DNA from: a virus
Strand: one strand, 5' to 3'
IMG/VR virus record: IMGVR_UViG_3300013130_000007
Span: 1-45,107 of that record
DNA: 45,107 nt
Both the position numbers and the translations under genes were made by a program. Under the pieces are notes generated by a model, which was given only the letters and a program-made list of their open reading frames with translations, ran no database searches and had not been told where the DNA came from. Below are positions 37,150-45,107 of the stretch, one piece after another. Position 1 is the stretch's first letter. Each line of letters begins with the position of its first letter.

Positions 37150-37605
37150 ATGGTTGTGAAGAAAAAGAAGGCGGCGGCTTGTACTAATGATAAGCCGGTC
37201 AAGAAAAAGCGAATCAACTCTCGCGACAAAGGTGCGGTTGGTGAACGAGAGTTGGCAGGTGAATTTAATCGGCTGTTTGGTACAGCAGCTCGGCGAGGGC
37301 AACAGTTCAGTGGCTTGGAAGGCGAAGACGTCGTAGGCTTAGACGGTATTCATGTTGAAAGCAAGCGAGTGGAAAATCTAAATATCCACAAAGCAATTTC
37401 TCAAGCTGTTCGCGATTCCAAGGAACGCAAAATTCCTGCGGTGTTTCATCGTAAGAATCGAACCGACTGGTTGGTCACGGTACGATTAAATGATCTCGTA
37501 AAGTTTGCAGAATGCGTGCAAAATCTGGTAAAGTGTACGCACAAACTAACGACACCAAAGGTTGCGCAAAAGAAAAAAGCAGTGGAGATTTACGATTACA
37601 ATTAA
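37150..37605 (+). CDS. PDDEXK-type nuclease (Hjc/VRR-like)
   Basis: A 151-aa protein with a very basic N-terminus (KKKKAAA and KPVKKKRINSRDKG). The core reads AVGERELAGEFNRLFG, a conserved Glu helix, then GEDVVGLDGIHVESKRVE with Asp60, Glu70 and Lys72 forming the D-ExK triad, and IHKAISQAVRDSKERKIPAV as the following Gln-containing helix. This is the pattern of small Holliday-junction-resolvase-like phage nucleases. It would resolve branched DNA before packaging, in line with the recombination genes. The ATG at 37150 is used; the frame opens twelve bases earlier at an upstream ATG without a binding site. Confidence 0.8.
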   Translation: MVVKKKKAAACTNDKPVKKKRINSRDKGAVGERELAGEFNRLFGTAARRGQQFSGLEGEDVVGLDGIHVESKRVENLNIHKAISQAVRDSKERKIPAVFHRKNRTDWLVTVRLNDLVKFAECVQNLVKCTHKLTTPKVAQKKKAVEIYDYN

Positions 37606-37628
37606 GTAATCGCTATCCAGTGCGTTTC

Positions 37629-37640
37629 AATTCCGGAATT
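37629..37640. promoter_or_regulatory. Palindrome AATTCCGGAATT, copy 3
   Basis: The third exact copy of the 12-bp palindrome, 14 bases before the start codon at 37655 and just upstream of its AGAAAGGA binding site. Confidence 0.5.
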
Positions 37641-37654
37641 TAGAAAGGATCGGC

Positions 37655-38713
37655 ATGAGTGATTCAGAGCCAACCGCTGAAGTAGATCAGCTTAAACAGG
37701 AAATGGAAAAAGTCGCAGCAGCGGCTAACCAACTTGTAGCTGGTAATTCTAACTTCGCACAACTACTGGCAAGCATGTTAGCCGCAAGACAGCTTTACGC
37801 TATGTGCATGTATGAGCTTGAGTGGCTGGTACGTGAAGGCGATTGGAAGGTCAAAGACATTCCAGAAATGACCGATCACAACAAGATGATGCTGAAAGAG
37901 ATTCTGGTTAATGCAGCTGCGGTGCAGGCACAACAACCTTTTGACGAAAATGTACTGTTCCAAGGCATGTCGAGTACGGTTTTTCCTTGGATGCAAAAGG
38001 TTGTTGTAAAACACTCAGAGTATCAAGCCAAAGAACGACTCAAGCTTTTTGAAGCACAAGAAAAGGTTCGCGTAGAGACGCCAATTGATCTTGGGTTGTC
38101 AATTTCAGAAGCACCTTTGCAACGACAAATGCCTGTACTGTTGGTTGGCGAGAGTCATGTGCTTGCTTGGGTTATGTCACAGGTAAAAGCACACGTGGCC
38201 AATTGCGACAACATTCGGCAAATTGTTGAGCTAGTTGAATCCGCACCAAAGGAGCCTAGTGAAAAGACGATTCATGTTCCCGTTGGCGAATGGCAAAATT
38301 GCGCAAATTCAAACAACGGATTTCAACGGGTTTACGAACGGTTTATTCTTCCGCAATTAAGCAATCCTGTTGATGTGTTGTTCGTTCCTAATTTGCTACC
38401 TGCTTACAAGAGTATGTCATTCATCTCAGTTACAACACGGGCGAATGAAATACAATTCAAACTCAAGAAATGGACAAATGCTGCTGGGGCTTTGCTGGTT
38501 GGCGGTTTGGCACTAGATAGGCCTTTGAAAGCCAATGAGTTGAACTTGCCTGAGTTTGAAACTTTGAGAGTGCATAATGTGCTTCGCGGAGTTTCTGCTG
38601 TGCCAACAGATGTGCCTGACCAGTGGGCAATTCACGTAGGAGCACATGTGGCTGCTACGATCTCTACAGAAGAGTTGCACAGTTACAAAAAAACTAGCAT
38701 TGTGGTGGAGTAA
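37655..38713 (+). CDS. Hypothetical protein (352 aa)
   Basis: An acidic helical N-terminal half (coiled-coil prone, VDQLKQEMEKVAAAANQLV) and an alpha/beta C-terminal half with strands such as PVLLVGESHVLAWV and DVLFVPNLL. No complete Walker or nuclease motif is visible. It starts a run of genes leading to the portal and could be structural or accessory. Ribosome binding site AGAAAGGA. Confidence 0.6.
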   Translation: MSDSEPTAEVDQLKQEMEKVAAAANQLVAGNSNFAQLLASMLAARQLYAMCMYELEWLVREGDWKVKDIPEMTDHNKMMLKEILVNAAAVQAQQPFDENVLFQGMSSTVFPWMQKVVVKHSEYQAKERLKLFEAQEKVRVETPIDLGLSISEAPLQRQMPVLLVGESHVLAWVMSQVKAHVANCDNIRQIVELVESAPKEPSEKTIHVPVGEWQNCANSNNGFQRVYERFILPQLSNPVDVLFVPNLLPAYKSMSFISVTTRANEIQFKLKKWTNAAGALLVGGLALDRPLKANELNLPEFETLRVHNVLRGVSAVPTDVPDQWAIHVGAHVAATISTEELHSYKKTSIVVE

Positions 38714-38721
38714 CCAGGCGA

Positions 38722-39408
38722 ATGTATATTTACGTCAGTTGGTGCTACACCAGTGAAGCAGCTCAGGCAGATAACGCCAGGCAAGAGTGGCTTAAAAAGG
38801 TAGAGAAGAGCAAAGTCGAAGAGGACAAAGCTCTTGCGCTGGCTTTGAAGCTTGAAAACTGTTTGCCTGAGTATTCTGAATATTTGAAAGCTACAGCGAA
38901 TCGAAAGATGATTTTCGATTCGCTGACGGCTAATTTGCTAGGTATTCGTTTTGTTGTTCCTGCGTTGGGTGAAGTGCAGTCTTTTAAGTTAGCGAACCGA
39001 TTGCCGGGAGAGAAAAAACTTCCGGTTGCTGTAGGCGCGCGAAACTGGCTATTAAACGCATGTAACGGTGAATGGAACGGTAACCTTAGACGTTCAGAGC
39101 GATTTCGCGTAACGTTTGTTGGGATGCCTGACTTAGACCTTTTCTTGCATAACTGGGCACTAGCTTGTGCGGTGTACGATCAACCTTTGCCAGTAGACTT
39201 GTGGCAATTAACGCCAAGGTATGAATTGCCTCCCAGCACTACTGTGCGAGAACTAATTACTAGCTGTGCAGCTAATCAGGAAGATCCAGATAAGGCTGCT
39301 AAACATAAAGCACTAATCCGCGGTTGGTTTAGTTCTTCTTCCAGCGCTGAACGAGACAGTGCCATACTTCTAGCCACGGCTTTCAAGCTTGGTTTTAAGG
39401 GAGTCTAG
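38722..39408 (+). CDS. Hypothetical protein (228 aa)
   Basis: Starts eight bases after the previous stop. Helical, with a charged N-terminus (WLKKVEKSKVEEDKALALAL) and a serine-rich stretch near the C-terminus (WFSSSSSAERDS). No domain recognised. It lies in the presumed late or virion-related block before the portal. Confidence 0.6.
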   Translation: MYIYVSWCYTSEAAQADNARQEWLKKVEKSKVEEDKALALALKLENCLPEYSEYLKATANRKMIFDSLTANLLGIRFVVPALGEVQSFKLANRLPGEKKLPVAVGARNWLLNACNGEWNGNLRRSERFRVTFVGMPDLDLFLHNWALACAVYDQPLPVDLWQLTPRYELPPSTTVRELITSCAANQEDPDKAAKHKALIRGWFSSSSSAERDSAILLATAFKLGFKGV

Positions 39409-39409
39409 T

Positions 39410-40117
39410 GTGGCAGATGACAAGCTACCAAAGTTAAAGGAAGACAAGTTTTACGCGTTTAAGCCTTTTCGTGTATCTAAATACCGAATTGAGTTTCAGA
39501 ACGCCGGTAAGCTTGCTGACATTCCGGGTTATGTTTGGTACACGCCTGCACTGCTTTATATTTGGGGTCGATATCAAGAAACAAATTTGGCAGATGCTGT
39601 ACAACAGCATGATCTCCAGATTTTTTGGTATCGTTTTGATAAGCCTATCTTTAGTGGCTTTACTGTTAATGGCGACCCAGGATGGAATCATATTTTGTGG
39701 GCGGCAAGAGAAGATCAGTGGTCTAAGCTTGTTGATGCTATACTTGAAACTGTTCAATTCGACATTCCTAACAAACTGCTGTATCAGTACGCCTTGCAGC
39801 AATTAGTTGTTCCGGATCCATTGACGCACGATGTTCAAAGACTGCTACTGCCTACACATCCAAAAGTGACAATTAATGTGTTTGCTGTACTATCCAACAC
39901 AAAGCAAATAGCTTTTGACACAAGAAAAGCTGTACCGCATTGTCCAAGTGTGGTTCAATTTAAGCCGGATCCGATCCACGTTCGAGCAGGTCAACTGTTG
40001 TTCTGGGACGATAAGTTGAATCAGGATAAAGCGTTCGAGCGTTATAAAGAAATTTTGATGCAGACACAGGATGAGGAGTATCAGCAAAAAGTCAGCGATC
40101 AGAAAGGGAAACAATGA
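39410..40117 (+). CDS. Hypothetical protein (235 aa)
   Basis: GTG start at 39410 with AAGGGAG upstream; an in-frame GTG 21 bases earlier would overlap the previous gene. The N-terminal part is aromatic-rich (YVWYTPALLYIWGRYQE) and the C-terminus charged (YQQKVSDQKGKQ). No family recognised. The stop overlaps the next start by four bases (ATGA). Confidence 0.6.
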   Translation: MADDKLPKLKEDKFYAFKPFRVSKYRIEFQNAGKLADIPGYVWYTPALLYIWGRYQETNLADAVQQHDLQIFWYRFDKPIFSGFTVNGDPGWNHILWAAREDQWSKLVDAILETVQFDIPNKLLYQYALQQLVVPDPLTHDVQRLLLPTHPKVTINVFAVLSNTKQIAFDTRKAVPHCPSVVQFKPDPIHVRAGQLLFWDDKLNQDKAFERYKEILMQTQDEEYQQKVSDQKGKQ

Positions 40118-40347
40118 ACAGGCCTACAGAATTTCCGCTAGCTTCTTTGAGGCAATTTTTGATACCAGATCAGGTTGTGCTCTTTCGCTCATTCATTGCG
40201 GCAAACATTGAAGAACTAGATTATCAAATCAATGAATGGGTCAGAGAGTCAAAAGCCATCATAGCTGTACCTGGAACTCTGACGTTGTTGGGTGATCAAG
40301 GTGTTGGTCTGTGTTTGACTTACGTAAACGCAGTGGGGAGCACATGA
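40114..40347 (+). CDS. Small hypothetical protein (77 aa)
   Basis: Begins at an ATGA overlap and ends at another one, so it is tightly coupled to both neighbours. Mixed alpha/beta, no motif. A good ribosome binding site (AGAAAGGGAAAC) precedes the start. Confidence 0.6.
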   Translation: MNRPTEFPLASLRQFLIPDQVVLFRSFIAANIEELDYQINEWVRESKAIIAVPGTLTLLGDQGVGLCLTYVNAVGST

Positions 40348-40973
40348 GTAGCTCAAGCAAAGGAAATGCTATTTGGGAAACTTTTAAGACGGCCGTTCCA
40401 GGTCTAGCTGATAAGCTTGAGTCAAGCGAGCCACCTTTAGAAGATTCCGGAGTTGCGTTCATGCAGCTTATGGGTAGCTTGCCTGACGACGTACAAGAAC
40501 TTATCAGAGCAAATCACCTTAAAGCGGACGAGATTAGTTGGCAGAAGGAAATCAAGCATGTTTGGTGCCTATGTGACATGGCTGAGGGTGAATTTCCAAA
40601 GACGTATGAGTTCGATACGTTACACGAATTAGTAGCGGCTATGACTCGGGCAGAAGGCAGAGAAACTGCGTTAGTTGCTTTTTATGGTGTGCGCTTGCCG
40701 TTTAGTAAAGTACAAGCGACTAACGCAGGAAAACGTTATCGTTGTTTGTTTTTACCAAACGAAATGGTTGCATTGACAGGGGAACAGTTTCAACTGATTG
40801 AGCAGTCTTTGCTCGACAACAACATTGAAATTGAAGAGCAAGGTTGGGTGGGTGATCCTGCCTTCTTAGAAACTCCTACCTATTACACTCCAGGTTATGT
40901 AGAAGATGATGAGTTTTCAGCTGATCCTGATTTTGATGATGACGATGACGGCCTAGCGCCGGACGAAGCCTAG
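40344..40973 (+). CDS. Hypothetical acidic protein (209 aa)
   Basis: The ATG at 40344 overlaps the previous stop. It has a helical N-terminus and a strongly acidic C-terminal tail (DDEFSADPDFDDDDDGLAPD), a common feature of phage tail-assembly chaperones and DNA-mimicking proteins. Neither role is otherwise supported. Confidence 0.6.
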   Translation: MSSSSKGNAIWETFKTAVPGLADKLESSEPPLEDSGVAFMQLMGSLPDDVQELIRANHLKADEISWQKEIKHVWCLCDMAEGEFPKTYEFDTLHELVAAMTRAEGRETALVAFYGVRLPFSKVQATNAGKRYRCLFLPNEMVALTGEQFQLIEQSLLDNNIEIEEQGWVGDPAFLETPTYYTPGYVEDDEFSADPDFDDDDDGLAPDEA

Positions 40974-41007
40974 TCTTTTTTTTTAGCTATCAGCGAAAGG
41001 AAATCAT

Positions 41008-42006
41008 ATGGCAGACCAAGGAATTCGAGCAGATACACCTGACCCTACTAAGTACTTCCCCAATAGAGGCATGCCTGGAACAATGATTCCAAGAGCAGGC
41101 AAAGAAGGAGAATCACTTGGGTTTGATCATAATAAGCCGCAAAAAGTGGTTGTTGATCCCGGTGAAGCAGGCGGTGGTTTTGAATTGGATTTGTCGGAAA
41201 TTGCAAAACACAAAAGTACGTTTAACGCAGCTGCAAGCAAATCGTCAGTTGTCAACGATGTGTCTTCTTTTTATCGTGAGTTTAGTCGTCGCTTGAATCA
41301 ACCGGAACTTGCACCTGTAAAGGAAAAAATTATGTCAGAATCGACTAAACCTACCTCTGAAAAGCCAATACCCTTACAGCCTCTGCCAGCTATCCCTATG
41401 CTGGAACAACCGCAAGTGCAAGAAGTTGATCGTCTACTTGCAGAACAAGCCAAAAAAGCCGCAGAGTTGAAAGCTCAATACTTTTCTGCACCAGTAGCAC
41501 CGCCTCAGATTAATTGGGAACCTACATATGCTGATTCGCGAAACAATCAGTTGCGAGACCAACAAATGGCGCAACAGACGAATTTGATTAACGCTTTAAT
41601 TGAGCGAGTTAATCAACTTTCAATGCCCGTAGTAGAAAAGCGAGCAGAGCCTTTAGTGGAAGAAACTTCTAAAGTTAATGAGTTTGCTAGCCTGCAAATT
41701 CCTTTCTTGTCGGGGGAGAAAGCGGTTCGACCGGAATATGAAACCTATTTTGAGATGTCTAGAATGGGTACAATGGCAGCTCGGTATCATGCCGTGATTG
41801 CCGGACAGTCTTGCCTTGCCTTAGTTTATGACACTCGATTTGTTGACGGGTTTCAGTACCTACCACCCAATTTGGGTGAAGAACGAATCGTGGTTTCAAT
41901 ACCAAAACTCAAGCAAACTTACAGTTGTTCTTCACTTGGTTTGCATTGGTCGCTAGGCTGTTTAGATGTTGTGATTTTGATTTTGCACAAAGGAGATGAA
42001 TCGTGA
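41008..42006 (+). CDS. Hypothetical protein (332 aa), possibly virion-associated
   Basis: Strong ribosome binding site (GAAAGGAAATCAT). It has a disordered Pro/Lys/Gln-rich first two thirds (residues about 1-215, including EKPIPLQPLPAIPMLEQP) and a compact C-terminal domain of about 110 residues. The neighbouring portal suggests a head or packaging accessory, but no domain is recognised. The next gene starts by GTGA overlap. Confidence 0.6.
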   Translation: MADQGIRADTPDPTKYFPNRGMPGTMIPRAGKEGESLGFDHNKPQKVVVDPGEAGGGFELDLSEIAKHKSTFNAAASKSSVVNDVSSFYREFSRRLNQPELAPVKEKIMSESTKPTSEKPIPLQPLPAIPMLEQPQVQEVDRLLAEQAKKAAELKAQYFSAPVAPPQINWEPTYADSRNNQLRDQQMAQQTNLINALIERVNQLSMPVVEKRAEPLVEETSKVNEFASLQIPFLSGEKAVRPEYETYFEMSRMGTMAARYHAVIAGQSCLALVYDTRFVDGFQYLPPNLGEERIVVSIPKLKQTYSCSSLGLHWSLGCLDVVILILHKGDES

Positions 42007-42224
42007 CAATGGAAAAAAACGGAGCAATCAGCAGCGAAACTCCCAATTCTTGCGGAAAAGGTTGTGGTTGCAAAAAAGTCAAACAAGCAAGTAGCTTCAT
42101 TCCTAGCCAGCCTAAGCAACTTGAATTTACATTCCCTGAAGATACGAAAACCGCAGACGCGATTGACAAAGACCTGATGAAAGAAGCAATTGATTGCGTC
42201 AAAAACGCAAGCGTGCAGCAGTAA
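42003..42224 (+). CDS. Small Cys-rich protein (73 aa)
   Basis: GTG start at 42003 with AAAGGAGAT upstream and a four-base overlap with the preceding gene. It contains a compact cysteine motif SCGKGCGCKK near residue 16, which could bind a metal, and an acidic helical C-terminus. Unknown function; located just before the portal gene. Confidence 0.6.
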   Translation: MTMEKNGAISSETPNSCGKGCGCKKVKQASSFIPSQPKQLEFTFPEDTKTADAIDKDLMKEAIDCVKNASVQQ

Positions 42225-42254
42225 TTCATCGGCATTGTCAAGGAGGATTGGTGA

Positions 42255-45107
42255 ATGTCACTCTACGGAACCTCGAGCCCTTTTTTCAATCGAGGGGCAG
42301 GTACAACTTATTCTGAGTCTGCATTCGCTGACCCTTTTAATGATTACGCAACAACGCAGATGCCGACCACCATGCGGTCGGCACTATGGTGGTCAGAGTA
42401 TATCTGGCAGGTACAAGGTACCTACCGCATGGCAATGGAACGAATTGTTAGTTACTTTTTGACTGATATTGAGTTAGGCGGCGAAGCCAGCGACGACGAA
42501 AAAAAGAAATACAAAGAATTTCTAGACGAACAGCTTTATGCGTTGAATTTCTTAGGGCAGGTCATGCGTGACCGATTGTGTTTTCATGGAGACGTGAAGA
42601 CAACCACACGGGACGGTGTGTTCAAACTTCGCGAGCTGGTCGGGCAGACCGTCGATGTTCTCTCGCGAGACGGCGTGTATCGCCCGGCGACCTTCAAGTC
42701 GTTTGGCCGACAGGAGCTGCTCCAGGTCGAGTTCTCCGATGGCCGCACCGTGTTGGCCACCCCCGAGCACGAGTGGATCGCGCTCAACTGCTCGGGCAAG
42801 GAGGTCACGGTCGCGACCAAAGACCTCAAGCCCCGGTACCGGATCCAGCGCACGGTGGCCCCCCGCCCCGCCAAGGACGCCGATTACCACGAGGGCGTGC
42901 GCCACGGTTTCACCTTTGGCGACGGCTACCTGCATCAGCGCAGCCCCAGCCGCCCGGGTGGCTCCGAGCGGCCCCTGGTCAGCTGCGCCTGCTTCTATGG
43001 CGACAAGGACAGCCAGCTGCTGCCTTACTTCGAGGGGCACGGCTATAAGCCACTATCACAGCCCGAGCAGAACCGGGTGGTGATCGACGGCCTGCCAGCG
43101 CACTACAAGCAGCTGCCTGCCAACGACGCCAGCGCCAGCTACTGGTACGGCTTCGTGTCCGGATTCCTAGCCGCCGACGGCACCGTCGACCAGCACGGCT
43201 GTGCCCTGCTGACCCAGATCACGCGGACCACCCTCGAGGCCATCGAGGCCCAGCTGCCGCGGATCGGAATGGCCGCTGGGCCGATCCGGGCCCAGCGCCG
43301 GATCACCGACCTGCGGAAGTACAACGGCGAGAATCGCACCAATTCTGGAATTTACGACACCACGATCCACTTCATGACACTGCTCAAGCAGTTCATGACC
43401 CCCGACGACTTCCTGCTCGAGCACCACCGCGCCAACTTCTGCGCCGAGTGGAACCCTGAAAGCAGCTACGGCCGCTACGTGGCGGTGCGAGGCGTGACCG
43501 AGACCGGGCTGGTCGACGAGGTGTTCTGCTGCCAGGAGATGGAGACGCACACCTTCGTCATCGACCAGGGCGTGCTGACCAAGAACTGCTATGGCAACGC
43601 ATTTGCCAGCGTTGTTGTTCCGTTTCGCAGATACCTGCAATGCCCTAAAACTGGCGACATGTATCCTCTCAAAGTTGTTTACTACAATTTTGATTTCAAG
43701 TTCAACGATCAATTTGAGTTTGTCGCAACTTGTCCAAAAACAGGTTGGCGTGGTCCGTGGCAGTTAATTGACAAACCACGAGAAGAGTCAGATCACTTAA
43801 TCTTGAAGCGTTGGAATCCGCACGAGATTGAGCTACTGCACGATCCATACACAGACGAAGTCGCTTATCTTTGGCGCATTCCTGAGTATTACAAGCGAAT
43901 GGTTAAAGAAGGCAATCTCTTTCACCTTGAGCGAGCTAGTAAACAAGTTCTTGAGGCGATTCGACATAACAAGTTGTTTCGTTTTAATAAAGAAGCGCTC
44001 TTTCATATGAAAGAGCCAACTTTAGCCGGTATTCGTAACATGGGATGGGGTATTCCCAGAAGCATAGTTAATTACCGACAAATCTGGTATGTACAAGTGC
44101 TTCGCAGATATAACGAAGCCATTGCGCTGGACTACATTGTTCCGTTCCGCTTGATTACGCCAGGTACTAGTGGAGGTACAAGTGCAGGCGGTATCGCGAC
44201 AAACGATCCAATGAGCATTTACGCCGCAGGTGATTTCAGATCTCAAGTGCGAGGCATGCTTAACCGTAGACGTCGTGATCCTGCTTCTTGGCAAATGCTG
44301 CCGTTTCCGGTGAATTACCAAATGCTGGGCGGTGACGCAAAACAGCTTGCACCAACTGAAATGATCCAGCAAGGGTACGAAACATTATTGAATGAATCTG
44401 GCGCTCCAGTTGAGTTTTACAACGGAAGTTTGGCTATTCAAGCTGCTCCTGTTGCTTTGCGCCTGTTTGAAAGCACACACCGGCAATTAGTCACTGATGC
44501 AAACATGCTCTTGCAATGGATGGTTAACGCTATCAGTCGTATCATGTCCTGGGAATTGATAGACTGCAATTTGAAGCGAGTAACCATCGCAGACGACATG
44601 CAGAAGCAAATGTCTGCTTTGCAGCTCATGATGGGTCAACAGCTTTCAGGTACTTCTGGTCTTGCTGCAATTGGCTACGACTGGGAAACAGAACAAAAAC
44701 GTATTGCTGACGAAGCTCGTAAGCAACAGGAAATGCAAGCAAGGCAACAAGAAGAAATGGAGCAAGCTGGGTTTGCTCAACAAATTGCTAAGGGTGTTAA
44801 TCCAATGGCTCCTCCTGCGGGCGGCGATCCAAATGCTGCGGCAGGTGGTGCGGGTGGCGCACCTGCTGGTGGTGCTCCAGCAGGCGGAGATCCAGCTGCT
44901 GCGGGTATGCCATCGCAGTCGCCAGTATCTAACTACATTCAATCCATGGGCCCGAACGCCATGGTTACACCAAATGATTTGCAATCCGCAGCAGAACAAC
45001 TGGCAAATGAATTGCTTGGTTTGCCTGAAGGGGTAAAAGACTCAGAATTACGCAAGCTCAAGCAGTTCAATCCAACTTTGCACTCTATTACTCGAGCAAA
45101 GATGGAC
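42255..45107 (+). CDS. Portal-like protein interrupted by an intein (3' end outside window)
   Basis: One open frame of 951 codons runs to the window edge without a stop. The start has a strong AGGAGG site. The extein reads ...VMRDRL joined to CYGNAFASVVVPFRRYLQCP after intein removal. Portal-type features are WWSEYIWQVQGTYRMAMERI at the N-terminus, the SGAPVEFYNGSLAIQAAPVA segment, and a Gln-rich helix then an Ala/Gly/Pro-rich tail (PAGGDPNAAAGGAGGAPAGG). Two CPKTG motifs about 36 residues apart suggest a zinc ribbon inserted in the clip or wing region. The portal forms the ring through which DNA enters the capsid. Assignment rests on pattern and position, not a search. Confidence 0.75.
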   Translation, partial: MSLYGTSSPFFNRGAGTTYSESAFADPFNDYATTQMPTTMRSALWWSEYIWQVQGTYRMAMERIVSYFLTDIELGGEASDDEKKKYKEFLDEQLYALNFLGQVMRDRLCFHGDVKTTTRDGVFKLRELVGQTVDVLSRDGVYRPATFKSFGRQELLQVEFSDGRTVLATPEHEWIALNCSGKEVTVATKDLKPRYRIQRTVAPRPAKDADYHEGVRHGFTFGDGYLHQRSPSRPGGSERPLVSCACFYGDKDSQLLPYFEGHGYKPLSQPEQNRVVIDGLPAHYKQLPANDASASYWYGFVSGFLAADGTVDQHGCALLTQITRTTLEAIEAQLPRIGMAAGPIRAQRRITDLRKYNGENRTNSGIYDTTIHFMTLLKQFMTPDDFLLEHHRANFCAEWNPESSYGRYVAVRGVTETGLVDEVFCCQEMETHTFVIDQGVLTKNCYGNAFASVVVPFRRYLQCPKTGDMYPLKVVYYNFDFKFNDQFEFVATCPKTGWRGPWQLIDKPREESDHLILKRWNPHEIELLHDPYTDEVAYLWRIPEYYKRMVKEGNLFHLERASKQVLEAIRHNKLFRFNKEALFHMKEPTLAGIRNMGWGIPRSIVNYRQIWYVQVLRRYNEAIALDYIVPFRLITPGTSGGTSAGGIATNDPMSIYAAGDFRSQVRGMLNRRRRDPASWQMLPFPVNYQMLGGDAKQLAPTEMIQQGYETLLNESGAPVEFYNGSLAIQAAPVALRLFESTHRQLVTDANMLLQWMVNAISRIMSWELIDCNLKRVTIADDMQKQMSALQLMMGQQLSGTSGLAAIGYDWETEQKRIADEARKQQEMQARQQEEMEQAGFAQQIAKGVNPMAPPAGGDPNAAAGGAGGAPAGGAPAGGDPAAAGMPSQSPVSNYIQSMGPNAMVTPNDLQSAAEQLANELLGLPEGVKDSELRKLKQFNPTLHSITRAKMD
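42579..43586 (+). other. Intein with LAGLIDADG-type endonuclease domain
   Basis: 336 residues in frame with the portal gene. Block A is CFHGDVKTTTRDGVF (Cys1), block B has LATPEHEW (T-x-x-H), block F is METHTFVIDQGVL, and block G is TKN followed by Cys+1 of the extein. Two LAGLIDADG-like motifs lie at about residues 107-118 (HGFTFGDGYL) and 186-199 (GFVSGFLAADGTV). The penultimate residue is Lys, not the usual His. The DNA is GC-rich with C/G-ending codons, unlike the surrounding AT-leaning phage genes, so it looks recently acquired from a high-GC source. It should splice itself out, leaving L-C at the junction. Confidence 0.93.

Noticed and set aside
36230-37605. The exonuclease or PDDEXK gene as Cas4 or Cas1
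   Set aside because: The PDDEXK protein lacks the Cas4 cysteine cluster and the exonuclease has DnaQ motifs; no Cas1 or Cas2 sequence pattern is present.
43341-43353. AATTCTGGAATT inside the intein as a fourth palindrome copy
   Set aside because: It has a mismatch at the centre and lies in coding sequence of foreign origin; probably chance.
42552-43712. Several long ORFs in other frames within 42552-43712, both strands
   Set aside because: High GC in the intein removes stop codons from all frames; the intein frame has clear splice motifs and the others have no recognisable content.

Overview
The window is part of the genome of a large tailed bacteriophage (Caudoviricetes). The evidence is a complete phage replication and recombination set, a nucleotide-metabolism set, long runs of small unknown ORFs on one strand with 1-30 nt spacing or ATGA/TAATG overlaps, and a portal-like gene interrupted by an intein at the right edge. 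Nearly everything is on the + strand; the only well-supported minus-strand items are one small gene (11182-11571) and CRISPR array 1. I could not identify the host. The phage DNA is of moderate GC, while the intein is clearly GC-rich and looks like a foreign insert.

Layout. 1-7827: small early/accessory genes, including dCTP deaminase, three 'TPGPW' paralogues, two small ribbon-helix-helix-like candidates and a protein resembling the RNA polymerase alpha C-terminal domain. 3406-4838: a cassette of two TPGPW genes between two divergent CRISPR mini-arrays. 7828-8440: a gene-free block with a perfect 58-bp inverted repeat, several terminators and a probable structured RNA. 8441-11192: unknown genes. 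11594-29328: replication and recombination core (SbcD/gp47, SbcC/gp46, UvsW-like helicase, DnaB-like helicase, DnaG-like primase, UDG-exonuclease-PolA fusion, thymidylate kinase, acidic-tailed putative SSB, CRISPR array 3, RecA/UvsX-like recombinase). 29329-33957: unknown genes plus a glycosyltransferase. 33954-36199: CRISPR array 4, a Cas12-like gene, CRISPR array 5. 36230-37605: DEDDh exonuclease and PDDEXK nuclease. 37655-42224: unknown proteins preceding the portal. 42255-end: portal with intein.

The most interesting system is a phage-borne CRISPR system. Five dispersed mini-arrays (18 repeats, 13 spacers) share one 36-nt repeat, and each is preceded by the same roughly 130-nt element, which folds into hairpins with compensatory changes between copies. 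The only effector seen is a compact 457-aa protein. Its middle resembles the RuvC-I/RuvC-II part of Cas12/TnpB nucleases, but the usual RuvC-I Asp appears as Glu, and the zinc-finger/RuvC-III end is replaced by a GIY-YIG (T5orf172/MUG113-type) nuclease domain. No Cas1, Cas2 or Cas4 is visible. I infer an RNA-guided protein that has exchanged its cleavage module and uses several co-transcribed structured leader-arrays; this is inference from sequence patterns and needs structural and biochemical confirmation.
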